From Oscillospiraceae bacterium (GTDB taxonomy: Bacteria > Bacillota_A > Clostridia > Oscillospirales > Oscillospiraceae), in the NCBI GenBank assembly GCA_017936985.1, contig JAGBEM010000027.1, positions 1 to 55,407 on the forward strand: 55,407 nucleotides of DNA, given 5' to 3'. The position numbers were made by a program, and so were the translations under genes. The notes beneath the pieces are model-generated. The model had not been told where the DNA came from and did no database searches. It saw nothing but the letters and a program-made list of their open reading frames with translations. Position 1 is the first letter of the stretch. Every line of letters starts with the position of its first letter. Shown piece after piece: positions 9,239-16,889 of the stretch.

Positions 9239-9271
9239 CAGGCAGGGCACACCGCCCTGCCTGTCATTTTT
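9239..9271 (+). terminator. Terminator of ftsH
   Basis: CAGGCAGGGC (9239-9248) pairs perfectly with GCCCTGCCTG (9254-9263) around a 5-nt loop and is followed by TCATTTTTT. Confidence 0.93.
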
Positions 9272-9298
9272 TGATGCCATATTTTTTCATTTTTCCCC

Positions 9299-9327
9299 TT
9301 TACAAATGGGAGAAACCTTGCTATAAT
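9299..9327 (+). promoter_or_regulatory. Promoter of tRNA-Arg
   Basis: TTTACA (9299-9304), a 17-nt spacer, TATAAT (9322-9327), 20 nt upstream of the tRNA 5' end. Confidence 0.75.
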
Positions 9328-9347
9328 AGCTTGGCTGTAAAGCAAAT

Positions 9348-9423
9348 GCACCGGTGGCTCAATGGATAGAGCATCGGATTCCGGTTCCGAGGGTTGGGGG
9401 TTCGAGTCCCTTCCGGTGTACCA
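9348..9423 (+). tRNA. tRNA-Arg (anticodon CCG), 3' end supplied by the prophage
   Basis: The cloverleaf is complete. Acceptor arm GCACCGG pairs with CCGGTGT, and a D arm is present. Anticodon stem TCGGA/TCCGA carries loop TTCCGGT (anticodon CCG, reading CGG). The T arm has TTCGAGT, and CCA is encoded. Pair 1-72 is G-T here, whereas the sequence at attR (44478-44496) continues ...CCGGTGCG and then a T run. Joined to that original chromosomal end, the acceptor stem becomes perfect (G1-C72) with discriminator G and a terminator. The prophage has therefore replaced the last bases and added CCA. Confidence 0.93.
9403..9418 (+). repeat. attL core of the prophage
   Basis: The 16-bp sequence cgagtcccttccggtg, in the T arm and acceptor stem of tRNA-Arg, is repeated exactly and in the same orientation at 44478-44493. 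The sequences diverge immediately after it (TACCA here, CGTTTTTT there), which marks the left prophage junction. Confidence 0.88.
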
Positions 9424-9476
9424 ACAGTTATTGTCACAAGCGGCTATGTCCGCATCACAGTGGCAAGATAAGACGT

Positions 9477-9503
9477 CCCTCCTGTTAACACAGGAGGGAT
9501 TTT
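9477..9503 (+). terminator. Terminator just inside attL
   Basis: CCCTCCTG (9477-9484) pairs with CAGGAGGG (9491-9498) around TTAACA and is followed by ATTTTC. It lies 54 nt after tRNA-Arg and probably replaces the tRNA's own T-run terminator, displaced to 44494 by integration. It may also stop late phage transcription from the right. Confidence 0.6.
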
Positions 9504-9523
9504 CTATCCTCAAAAGAAATGCA

Positions 9524-9553
9524 GCCCCTCCCCGGGATAATCCGGAGAGGGGC
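9524..9553 (-). terminator. Late-operon terminator
   Basis: A stem of about 12 bp with one mismatch (9524-9535 with 9542-9553) just after the holin-like gene in the minus direction, followed by TGCATTTCTTTT. It is the expected end of the lysis/late transcript. Confidence 0.7.
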
Positions 9554-9560
9554 ATTGTTA

Positions 9561-9893
9561 TTATCGTGCGAAACCAATGGGGTTCATTTCATCAGAATCG
9601 GGCGGATGTACTTCATTGGCAGTGGCTCTATCCACTATTCCGTGCGCAATCTCCGTAGCATCGATCGCCGGCTGAACTGTCTCGCCCTCTGTGGAGCCGG
9701 GATAGGTCGTGGTGGCGTTCTTCTCGCTCTGGGTGCCGAAGTAGAAGGCGATGACCACCGTGAACACGGTGAGAAAATCAGCGCCGGAAATAACGCCGGT
9801 CAGCGCCAAGGCGCAGAACACGATGGTCAGCATCAGAGTGACGATGGTCTTGACCTTCAGCAGAGCTGCCAGGTTAGTTTTCACTTTTTCCAT
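9561..9893 (-). CDS. Holin-like small membrane protein
   Basis: 110 residues with two hydrophobic segments (about 15-35 and 38-54) and a polar, acidic C-terminal tail. As the last gene of the late operon, in a block with the endolysin and an XhlA-like protein, it fits a phage holin, which makes the membrane lesion that releases endolysin. GGAGG precedes the ATG. Holins are too diverse for a family name, and the call rests mainly on position and topology. Confidence 0.7.
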   Translation of the reverse strand: MEKVKTNLAALLKVKTIVTLMLTIVFCALALTGVISGADFLTVFTVVIAFYFGTQSEKNATTTYPGSTEGETVQPAIDATEIAHGIVDRATANEVHPPDSDEMNPIGFAR

Positions 9894-9905
9894 TGTTTTT
9901 CCTCC

Positions 9906-10175
9906 TTAGTTTGTGGGTGTGGGTTTGTGGAACAGCTCCAGATCCTGAATGCGGTGGTTGATGACCTTGATCTGCTCTTCCACCACCGGCATCCGCTGGG
10001 CAAAATTGTTATGGGAGCGCACCTCCCGGGTCAGCTCATCGATCTTGGTATCGGTGACTGCCTGGGCAACCGCTGCGGCCTTCTCGCTCTTCTTGGCTGT
10101 GGCCAGGCAGGTGACCACCACGCCGGCGAGGGACAGGCCGCCGGTGATCAGCGCCACGATAATCGCTTCACTCAT
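9906..10175 (-). CDS. Small XhlA/holin-associated-like protein
   Basis: 89 residues from MSEAIIVAL. One N-terminal membrane helix (about 4-24) is followed by a long predicted coiled coil (TDTKIDELTREVRSH... to VINHRIQDLELF). The layout resembles haemolysin XhlA and other holin-accessory proteins encoded beside phage endolysins, although in classical XhlA the helix is C-terminal. The ATG at 10175 was preferred over an upstream GTG because GAGGTGG precedes it. Confidence 0.6.
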   Translation of the reverse strand: MSEAIIVALITGGLSLAGVVVTCLATAKKSEKAAAVAQAVTDTKIDELTREVRSHNNFAQRMPVVEEQIKVINHRIQDLELFHKPTPTN

Positions 10176-10185
10176 GGCCGCCACC

Positions 10186-10956
10186 TCACAGGCCCATCAG
10201 GGCGGACATGGTAGCAGGACCGACAATACCATCAACCTCCAGGGCCTTGGCCTTCTGGAATCTCTTGACGGCACTTTTTGTGTCGGAGCCGAAATCACCG
10301 TCTGCGCCATACTTGCCGCAGCTGTAACCTCTGCCGATCAATAGAATCTGGAGGGCACGAACATCCTCGCCCTCACATCCCTTTTTCAGATACCGCATTT
10401 CCATAGTGTAATCCCCCTTGGTAGTGTTAGAAGTGATTTTAGAGCCGTTATCCAAAACAACGACGGTGTGCCCAGAGACAGGTGTGCAGAGAATGTCTCC
10501 GCGCAGCAGGTAATCGCCGGATTTGCAATACTTGTCCTCGGTCAACTTCTCGAACAGCCCGGTCTTGACCAGTGCAGCCGGCTCAGAGACCGTGCGGATG
10601 TTCCCGGCCTTATCCTCGCCGTATGCGTAGGCGATGCAGACACGTACCAGGGCAGAGCAGTCTGTCTCCACGGCTTTGGTAGTCTTGGACGGATCAAAGC
10701 CGTTCCCCTTAACATTGTCGAATAAAGTGTTGCGCTGATACTGGTCGTAACCGATCTGCGCATTGTTGCACGCCTTTTCCATGGCTTCTGCGATCCGCTC
10801 GCGCTTATCAGCATCCTTACAGCGCAAGACCACCCAGCCCTTGGAATGTAAATAGTAGTTGGAGATTTTTACCTCCTTGCCGGACTGATCGCCTGCCGTG
10901 CCACCGTGGGCCTTGCTGTTTTCATCGATGCTGGCGTGTCCAATTCTTACAGTCAT
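10186..10956 (-). CDS. Endolysin: NlpC/P60-like peptidase with C-terminal peptidoglycan-binding domain
   Basis: 256 residues. The catalytic part (about 1-175) has Cys100 in DCSALVRV and His163 in SGHTVVV, the usual Cys/His order of papain-like NlpC/P60 and related amidases. Residues 188-256 form a PG_binding_1 domain (KKGCEGEDVRALQ, DGDFGSDTKSAVKRFQ, VDGIVGPATMSAL). There is no signal peptide, so exit depends on the holin. It would cleave a peptide bond in host peptidoglycan at the end of infection. The exact bond is unknown. Confidence 0.85.
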   Translation of the reverse strand: MTVRIGHASIDENSKAHGGTAGDQSGKEVKISNYYLHSKGWVVLRCKDADKRERIAEAMEKACNNAQIGYDQYQRNTLFDNVKGNGFDPSKTTKAVETDCSALVRVCIAYAYGEDKAGNIRTVSEPAALVKTGLFEKLTEDKYCKSGDYLLRGDILCTPVSGHTVVVLDNGSKITSNTTKGDYTMEMRYLKKGCEGEDVRALQILLIGRGYSCGKYGADGDFGSDTKSAVKRFQKAKALEVDGIVGPATMSALMGL

Positions 10957-11027
10957 ATGTAGTGTCCTCCTTATGTGGTAGCACCATCTAACTGACAGTG
11001 CATAAGTTCAGTCTTTCGCCGCCGTTG

Positions 11028-13220
11028 TTAGACCGGGTTCAGCGGCACTGCACTCAGGGTGCCATCGTCAGCAACACTCAGCACATACCTGGTTCCGTTG
11101 GGAGAAGTAAGTGCCACCGCTTCACCCTTCACCTTGTGGTCGGTAGACGAATCGTAGCTGAACTCGATAAACTGCTTGACCGCATCCTCGATGTAGTACA
11201 ATGCAATTTTGATCTCATTCAGCGGTGTGGTAATCGCTCGAGTCCACAAAATAAAACCAATCCGGATATATGCGGTATTTGCGGCGAGCGCAAAGCCAGT
11301 TGTACTGGCTGTGAATGTGGTCATAGATTGCCGTGCAACAACAATGTTTTTATCCTTATCATACTGCACCACATAGATACCGAGGCCCTTGTTGTTGTCG
11401 TTCCACTCTGCGGCGTCGTAGTAACCCGTGATCGTTCTGCCACCCTCGACCGGGAGGTATTCGACGGATCGGAAAGATTGCGACCCATACGAGCCTACGT
11501 ATTCAGCCCCGTCCGCATTAAAATAGCCGGCTTCATAGGTACAGTTATTGAAATTTACGCCCGGTGTCAGCACTTCTACGGTGTCCACCATATCCATCAG
11601 CACTCTGGGCATCTCGATGTTCCGGGTGGGCGCTTCCACCGTGCGCTTGCTGTTCGCTGTTCCGAAGGGTGTTACGAAGCAGATGTCCTCAATGGTGCTT
11701 CCATCGAAGTCTGTTACATAGTTTCTCGCATCGTTGGCAGATTCTGCATAACTCGACAGATTCTTAATGACCCTCTTATTGAAGTAGTCATTGTCTGCAT
11801 CGGTGGGAATGTTGCACTTAATAATCAAGCCCTTGACCGTGCTGCCTTCGCCGATGCTGATAACAGCGTTGGGATGCACATAGTCGGAAGTGCTGTCAAG
11901 CACATTCGCATTGACATTCACGACATCAATTTGACCGCCAAACACCTGCGTGTTCGGAGCGATGGAAATGTAGGAGCAGAATTCGTAATCCGCAGCCGGG
12001 ATCGTTTGCAGATTGAAGTCGTTGCTGCGAGAATAGGCATTCTTCGTTGCCACTCTGCCCATGCAAGCGGTGGCTTGTCCCAGGTGGATGTATGTGTTGC
12101 CGCCACCGTAGTGGATCAGCGAGCCTACGCAGTAGTCGCCGTCGACATTCACCAGAAGGCACTTGCCGTTCCAGCACTCGATAAGATGCTTGCCCACAGA
12201 GTCGCCACGAATATTCGTTGCGGAGGCGAGCTGTCCTCTCAGTTCGATACCTGTCATAACATTCCACACTTGAACAGTGTTGATTTTGATATCGTTACCG
12301 ACAGAAATACCGACTTTGCACTGGCGAACATCCACGTGGGAAATGACAGAGTTGCCAATTCCAGCATAGATGCCGTAGGTGAAGTTCCGTAGGCGGACAT
12401 TCTGGATTACAAAGCCCCAACCGTTGTCTGTGTTTATGCCATATGTTGTACCGGTATCCACCAGCGTAATAGTGGGACTCGGGTTGCTGGAGTCGCCCCT
12501 GTCTATGCTGACATCGCAGACACTTGCATTACCCACAATACCGATGTCCTGGACAACGCCACCCACAAGTTTGATTGCCGATTCACCGTCAGCAAGGTTC
12601 GGGAAGTGCAGATATGTGCCATAGTTTACATCACTGGTTGCGACAGTGGCATTTGTGCAAACGCCTTTCACCATTGCATATGTCTCAAAGGTGAGAGGTT
12701 CTGCAAAATAGTATTGACCGCTTCCGAAAGAAAGGGTATAGCCGTTCTGCAAAACCGCCGTCAGCTTGTTCATAATTGCAGAGTTTTCTTCTGCATAGGT
12801 GTTGGTGGCGCTGCCGGGTCTGACACCATACCACTCGGGTTTAATGTCTCTTACATGCTCTGTAACCGGGACAGCACGAATGAACATATTGCCGTAGGGA
12901 ATACACAGGTTGCCCTGTGTATTTCTTACGACATAGGTGCAACCGAAACCGTCATTCTTGCTATGATAACCCCGGGTTGTAAAGGTTGCCCAGTTACTCA
13001 TGGCGTTTACCACAGCTTCAGATGGGAAGGTGTCAAAGGTAAGGCCGTAGAATTTTGTGCCTACAACCTCAGCCATTTCGGAAAGCTGTTCGTCAGTAAA
13101 ATCTTCATAGGTGAACGGGTCACCTTTATCGCCCTGGGGACCTTGAGGCGCGACAAACTGTAGGCTTTTCGTGCTACCATCACTCAACCCAAAGTCCAGA
13201 CGGTATATTTTATCCGCCAT
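11028..13220 (-). CDS. Tail spike/fibre with collagen-like neck and beta-helix region
   Basis: 730 residues. The first ~25 (MADKIYRLDFGLSDGSTKSL...) match the start of the next protein upstream and probably dock to the tail. Then comes a short collagen-like GPQGDKGDP neck, followed by DIKPEWYGVRPGS, a frequent entry motif of phage spikes. Residues ~140-480 are rich in short hydrophobic/Asn repeats typical of a right-handed beta-helix (pectate-lyase-like fold), with a beta-rich C-terminal part. Such proteins bind and sometimes depolymerise surface glycans. I cannot identify catalytic residues, so enzyme activity is unproven. Confidence 0.78.
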   Translation of the reverse strand: MADKIYRLDFGLSDGSTKSLQFVAPQGPQGDKGDPFTYEDFTDEQLSEMAEVVGTKFYGLTFDTFPSEAVVNAMSNWATFTTRGYHSKNDGFGCTYVVRNTQGNLCIPYGNMFIRAVPVTEHVRDIKPEWYGVRPGSATNTYAEENSAIMNKLTAVLQNGYTLSFGSGQYYFAEPLTFETYAMVKGVCTNATVATSDVNYGTYLHFPNLADGESAIKLVGGVVQDIGIVGNASVCDVSIDRGDSSNPSPTITLVDTGTTYGINTDNGWGFVIQNVRLRNFTYGIYAGIGNSVISHVDVRQCKVGISVGNDIKINTVQVWNVMTGIELRGQLASATNIRGDSVGKHLIECWNGKCLLVNVDGDYCVGSLIHYGGGNTYIHLGQATACMGRVATKNAYSRSNDFNLQTIPAADYEFCSYISIAPNTQVFGGQIDVVNVNANVLDSTSDYVHPNAVISIGEGSTVKGLIIKCNIPTDADNDYFNKRVIKNLSSYAESANDARNYVTDFDGSTIEDICFVTPFGTANSKRTVEAPTRNIEMPRVLMDMVDTVEVLTPGVNFNNCTYEAGYFNADGAEYVGSYGSQSFRSVEYLPVEGGRTITGYYDAAEWNDNNKGLGIYVVQYDKDKNIVVARQSMTTFTASTTGFALAANTAYIRIGFILWTRAITTPLNEIKIALYYIEDAVKQFIEFSYDSSTDHKVKGEAVALTSPNGTRYVLSVADDGTLSAVPLNPV

Positions 13221-13223
13221 AGC

Positions 13224-13640
13224 TTACACCTCGGTAATCGTAATGCTTGTAATACCAACACCATCTGCGCCTGTAGCGCCCTGGGGACCCTGCGCGCCGG
13301 TATCGCCCTTATTACCCTGGGGACCTTGGGCGCCGGTGTCACCCTTTGCGCCTTTTAGATTCTTAAAAGCAAAGGCAAAGGTACGGGCAGCACTCGTTCC
13401 GCCAGGTGTCACGGTAACACTGGGCGTTCCCACATTGGCATCTACCGTGGCAGTAGCTCCGGTGATCGTGGCGTTTGTACCGGCAGCGCCGGTGGCACCA
13501 GTATCGCCCTTGTCACCTTTTTCGCCCTTCTCACCCTGAATACCCTGAATGCCCTGGGGGCCCTGGGGCGCGGTAAACTGGACGCTCTGCTCTGTGCCGT
13601 CGCTCAATTCAAAAGTCAGTTTGTAATTCTTGTCAGCCAT
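13224..13640 (-). CDS. Collagen-like tail fibre protein
   Basis: 138 residues. The N-terminal docking segment ([20 protein letters not shown]...) is paralogous to that of the 730-residue spike. Two Gly-X-Y tracts follow (about 26-53 and 95-127: [20 protein letters not shown]..., [17 protein letters not shown]...), separated by a small beta-rich insert. The protein ends [10 protein letters not shown]. Collagen-like tracts in phage fibres form trimeric stalks. It is coded between the spike and the upper baseplate genes on the late transcript. Confidence 0.78.
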   Translation of the reverse strand: MADKNYKLTFELSDGTEQSVQFTAPQGPQGIQGIQGEKGEKGDKGDTGATGAAGTNATITGATATVDANVGTPSVTVTPGGTSAARTFAFAFKNLKGAKGDTGAQGPQGNKGDTGAQGPQGATGADGVGITSITITEV

Positions 13641-13642
13641 TT

Positions 13643-14086
13643 TTATACCTCCGCAATTTTAATTGATAAAATTTGTGCATTGGCGGCACCGCCGCCGGAT
13701 TGCTGCAGATCCTCGATTTGCGCCTGCAGCTGTGCCCATACAGGCAAGTCCGGGTTTGTTGACGGATCACCGGAAGGGTTAACACCAACACGGACCTCAC
13801 CCAGGTCTGCCCAGATGGTAGGCAGTTGAAGGTCTCCCTTTGTACCAAATACGCCAGCTTCCAGCCGCACACCAGGTTTTTTTATAAGTTCCGCAGGGAT
13901 GATGCCGGTTTTTTGCACATCAACCCTTACTTTAAATCCGACACGGAACAGATAGCCCCTGGTCCAACCGTCCCAAGTCTCGTCAAATTCAAAAGCCACC
14001 GTTGCACCGACAGTGCCGGAGGTGATCATTTTTAGGTCCTGCACTGTGGCTCGATTCTCAGAAATTAAAACTTTTGCTACTTGCAT
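13643..14086 (-). CDS. Tail/baseplate appendage protein of unknown detail
   Basis: 147 residues beginning [17 protein letters not shown]. It is beta-rich, has a [12 protein letters not shown] segment, and ends in a short coiled coil ([14 protein letters not shown]) and a small tail (ILSIKIAEV) similar to the C-terminus of its collagen-like neighbour. The position between baseplate and fibre genes suggests a baseplate-upper-protein-like adaptor. No catalytic motif is visible. Confidence 0.6.
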   Translation of the reverse strand: MQVAKVLISENRATVQDLKMITSGTVGATVAFEFDETWDGWTRGYLFRVGFKVRVDVQKTGIIPAELIKKPGVRLEAGVFGTKGDLQLPTIWADLGEVRVGVNPSGDPSTNPDLPVWAQLQAQIEDLQQSGGGAANAQILSIKIAEV

Positions 14087-14098
14087 ATCGCCATCTCC

Positions 14099-14875
14099 TT
14101 ACGCCACGCGTTTCCACATATATACAGCTAAATAAGGTGGCATGTTGTTATGTGCAGATGCTCCCGGGCTGCTTACGATAACTCTGTTTTCAAAAGTGGC
14201 GCTGTCGGTAAGACCAAGACCTTCCGTTTCGTTATCTGCAGCATAAAAAGGTGTTTCGCTTACAGTCAGCGTGTGGGATTCTTCACCACCGGTTTCGCCC
14301 GCCGGATGCTTATTGCTGGCGGAAAGGAGGAAAGCTCCCTCGATGCGCTCCCATGTGCCGCCAAACAAAACAGCCGGGGATACGGCGCTGACCGACATAT
14401 AGATATATCCCACAGGGAAAATGTTGAGAATATCGAATTTCGCTGCGGCCGCTTCCGCTCTGGCGGCACTGCCTGCAGCTTTTGCCGCAACCTCGCTAAA
14501 CGCGGTGTAGTACAGTGCTGCCGGGTCGCTGTCCATGCCCGGGACGTGCTCGACCTCATAAGGAATGTTCCAGGAGGCCAGCTGCAGTCCTTCAGCGGTC
14601 ATGATCAGGCACAACTTACCTGTGCCGGGATTGGTCAGCATCTGGGTGATCAGCTCCACGGTGACGGTGTTGCCGCTGACAGCGAAGGCGCTGCGGTCAC
14701 CGATGGCGGTATAGTTGCCCTCGCCGCTGGTGCCGTAATACCAAGCGGAGAAGGCCACGCCATCCGGGATGCCGTCGGCAAATTCCACCTGGAACTTCCG
14801 CCCCACATCCCCCTGCTTGGCATGCAAAACCGGGATGATCGATTTCTTATGGAGATATAAGTTGATTGTTTGCAT
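14099..14875 (-). CDS. Baseplate protein with C-terminal collar/receptor-like domain
   Basis: 258 residues. The first ~110 resemble baseplate upper protein (BppU) N-terminal domains. An Ala-rich helix follows (FSEVAAKAAGSAARAEAAAAKF). The C-terminal part starts FPVGYIYMSVSAVSPAVLFGGTWERIEG and ends NNMPPYLAVYMWKRVA, a recognisable pattern of phage tail-collar/fibre-tip domains. It is a structural component that links host-binding proteins to the baseplate. Confidence 0.7.
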   Translation of the reverse strand: MQTINLYLHKKSIIPVLHAKQGDVGRKFQVEFADGIPDGVAFSAWYYGTSGEGNYTAIGDRSAFAVSGNTVTVELITQMLTNPGTGKLCLIMTAEGLQLASWNIPYEVEHVPGMDSDPAALYYTAFSEVAAKAAGSAARAEAAAAKFDILNIFPVGYIYMSVSAVSPAVLFGGTWERIEGAFLLSASNKHPAGETGGEESHTLTVSETPFYAADNETEGLGLTDSATFENRVIVSSPGASAHNNMPPYLAVYMWKRVA

Positions 14876-14890
14876 TGTGTCACCGCCTTT

Positions 14891-16492
14891 TTAAGATCCA
14901 ACAAGTGTCAGTACACCGTTGACCGTCTGCCAACTAGCAGTTCTGCCGAGAATTTTTACATTTCCGACCGGACTGTCAATAGATACCGCATCGCCTACAA
15001 TTTCCGTACTTGCTTCAGATGTACCCAGCGTCAAGACACCACTTGTTGCTGCAATCAGTAGACCAACGCTTTCCAGCCAAGCATTGTTGACTATTCCGGT
15101 CGGCTTCCCTCCGACCCCCAAATCAAGGCTCAACACATGCTCCATATTGCCCTCTGTATCCTCGCCATATCCTTGCAAACCCGAAGAAGATAGCTTTAGC
15201 TGTGTCTTATATCCGTCACGCTCTCCATCGATCGTCACAAAATTATTGGCAAGATCCACTTTCACAGAACCATCTACAGAAGCAAGAATACCGGTCAAAA
15301 TAGCACTAGCCTTAACAGCCAGCCGACCATCATCTGTCAGATAAAGCGCATCATCGACCCACTCCTTTGTGAGCCTTTTCAGCAACTCAAGTTGATTCAA
15401 CTTGCCGTTTTCTAAGTCGGTGTACCGCTTCGCCTGCACCGTAGCACGCTGGATCTGTTTTTTTACAGTTCCGGCGCTGTTGGTGGTCTCGGCCTGGCCG
15501 CTTGCTGCCACCCGGGTAATGATACCGCCGTCATATTCGTGGGTGATCTTCATAACCGGCACTTTGATGGTTGCTCCGGAGAGATCTTCCACTGTAAGAA
15601 TGTCACCGGCATCGATCAGCGGATTGCCAAAGAAGGACAGCTCCGTTACCGGAGTATAGGAGAAGCCCTGCAGTTTGTCCCACAGATCTGCCAGGATCGC
15701 ATTGGTCATCCATATGCTTTCCAGATAGATGCCCTGGCTAGCTGCAGTATCGCCCATGATCATGGTCAGATCTACAGCCTCGTTGTAGCACTTGAGCCAC
15801 TGGACGGAAAAAGTGTAATCTGCCTTCTCCAGTCCACCTTCGTAGTAGTCATCCGGGGTCACCTTGGCGCTGCATTCGGTATAACAGCGAATGCGGAGAA
15901 CACCGGTGCGGTCAACAACAGCAAAACCGCCATTGAGCGCCGCGATAAATCCAATGATCTGGCGCTCTGTGAAGCCGTCAGGCGCGACTTTCAGAGAAAC
16001 GTCAACCAGGTTACTTGTGTCAACTTCAACGCCGCGCCGGTCACAGAGTGCCTTAAGGAAGGCCACAGAGGAAACACCGGCGTCAAAGGAGAAACCCGGA
16101 AGAGGTTCATATTCTCTTTCAAACTTGGAGCCCAGGGCATCGTAGGCCGTCACCGTCAGCAGGTCGTCATCTGCTCGGGGTTCGGTCACGTAGTAGACGC
16201 CCATGGGAAGCGATTCCGCGTCGATCGCCAGTTCCACTTTGATCTGCCGGCCGGTAAACGGGCAACTGACCTTGTCCTTGTTCAGAACGATCTCCACTGA
16301 TGCAGACACCGTGCCGCCAAGGGTGAAGCCGTCATTATTACTGTTGGCGCCGCCACGGAAAGTGATCTCATTGACAGGATCTTCCAGGTTACTCGGATCA
16401 CTCAAAATCACGTCCTTACCGTCCAGCGTGATCTTAGCGCTGTACGGACGGTTTACCATCGCCGCAGCGAAGGCATCAGATACTTTATACAT
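14891..16492 (-). CDS. Tail protein, baseplate hub/endopeptidase-tail type
   Basis: 533 residues beginning MYKVSDAFAAAMVNRPYSAKITLDGKDV. The first ~330 residues have the beta-rich hub layout (gp27/Tal-like) of the phage tail protein encoded after the distal tail protein. The remainder includes an alpha-helical link (KKQIQRATVQAKRYTDLENGKLNQL) and a repetitive beta-structured C-terminus. It forms the tail tip that contacts the cell. I see no clear peptidase motif. Confidence 0.75.
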   Translation of the reverse strand: MYKVSDAFAAAMVNRPYSAKITLDGKDVILSDPSNLEDPVNEITFRGGANSNNDGFTLGGTVSASVEIVLNKDKVSCPFTGRQIKVELAIDAESLPMGVYYVTEPRADDDLLTVTAYDALGSKFEREYEPLPGFSFDAGVSSVAFLKALCDRRGVEVDTSNLVDVSLKVAPDGFTERQIIGFIAALNGGFAVVDRTGVLRIRCYTECSAKVTPDDYYEGGLEKADYTFSVQWLKCYNEAVDLTMIMGDTAASQGIYLESIWMTNAILADLWDKLQGFSYTPVTELSFFGNPLIDAGDILTVEDLSGATIKVPVMKITHEYDGGIITRVAASGQAETTNSAGTVKKQIQRATVQAKRYTDLENGKLNQLELLKRLTKEWVDDALYLTDDGRLAVKASAILTGILASVDGSVKVDLANNFVTIDGERDGYKTQLKLSSSGLQGYGEDTEGNMEHVLSLDLGVGGKPTGIVNNAWLESVGLLIAATSGVLTLGTSEASTEIVGDAVSIDSPVGNVKILGRTASWQTVNGVLTLVGS

Positions 16493-16496
16493 TTCC

Positions 16497-16877
16497 TCAC
16501 CTCTCTATGGCATCTACTGTCGCATCGATGCATTTCAAGACACCGCCGATGAGATCCCACTCCGTGTAGGAAGGAGTGCCAAAATAGCACTCCATTTCCT
16601 TCACCGTGCCATCCGGACGGCGCACCCTTAGTATGTGGAAAGGCACAGACGCATCACTGACCAGGGATTCAATCAGATCCTGCTCCTCCTGTGTAAGCGG
16701 AGGCCATTTCAGGGAATAAGTATGCTTGATCCCCTTGATGGTGCCTTGCATCTTAAGCGATGCTGTTCTGCCAGTATTCTTGGACCAAATTTTTTCTGAT
16801 TTCTTTGTCATGCCACGGATTTTTGCAGCAGGAACTGCAACATTGTCAATGGTCATTTCAATGGGATAATGGGGCAC
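16497..16877 (-). CDS. Small tail-tip protein, distal-tail-like position
   Basis: 126 residues, beta-rich, beginning MPHYPIEMTIDNVAVPAAKIRG, with HTYSLKWPPLTQEEQDLIESL. It sits between the tape measure and the tail hub, where distal tail (Dit-like) or tail-completion proteins are coded. It is shorter than a classical Dit, so the exact class is inferred from position. Confidence 0.6.
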   Translation of the reverse strand: MPHYPIEMTIDNVAVPAAKIRGMTKKSEKIWSKNTGRTASLKMQGTIKGIKHTYSLKWPPLTQEEQDLIESLVSDASVPFHILRVRRPDGTVKEMECYFGTPSYTEWDLIGGVLKCIDATVDAIER

Positions 16878-16889
16878 TTCTCCACCTCC

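Noticed and set aside
10998..12392. 464-codon open frame on the plus strand
   Set aside because: Antisense to the tail spike gene, whose reading frame has collagen-like and beta-helix features; no start signal.
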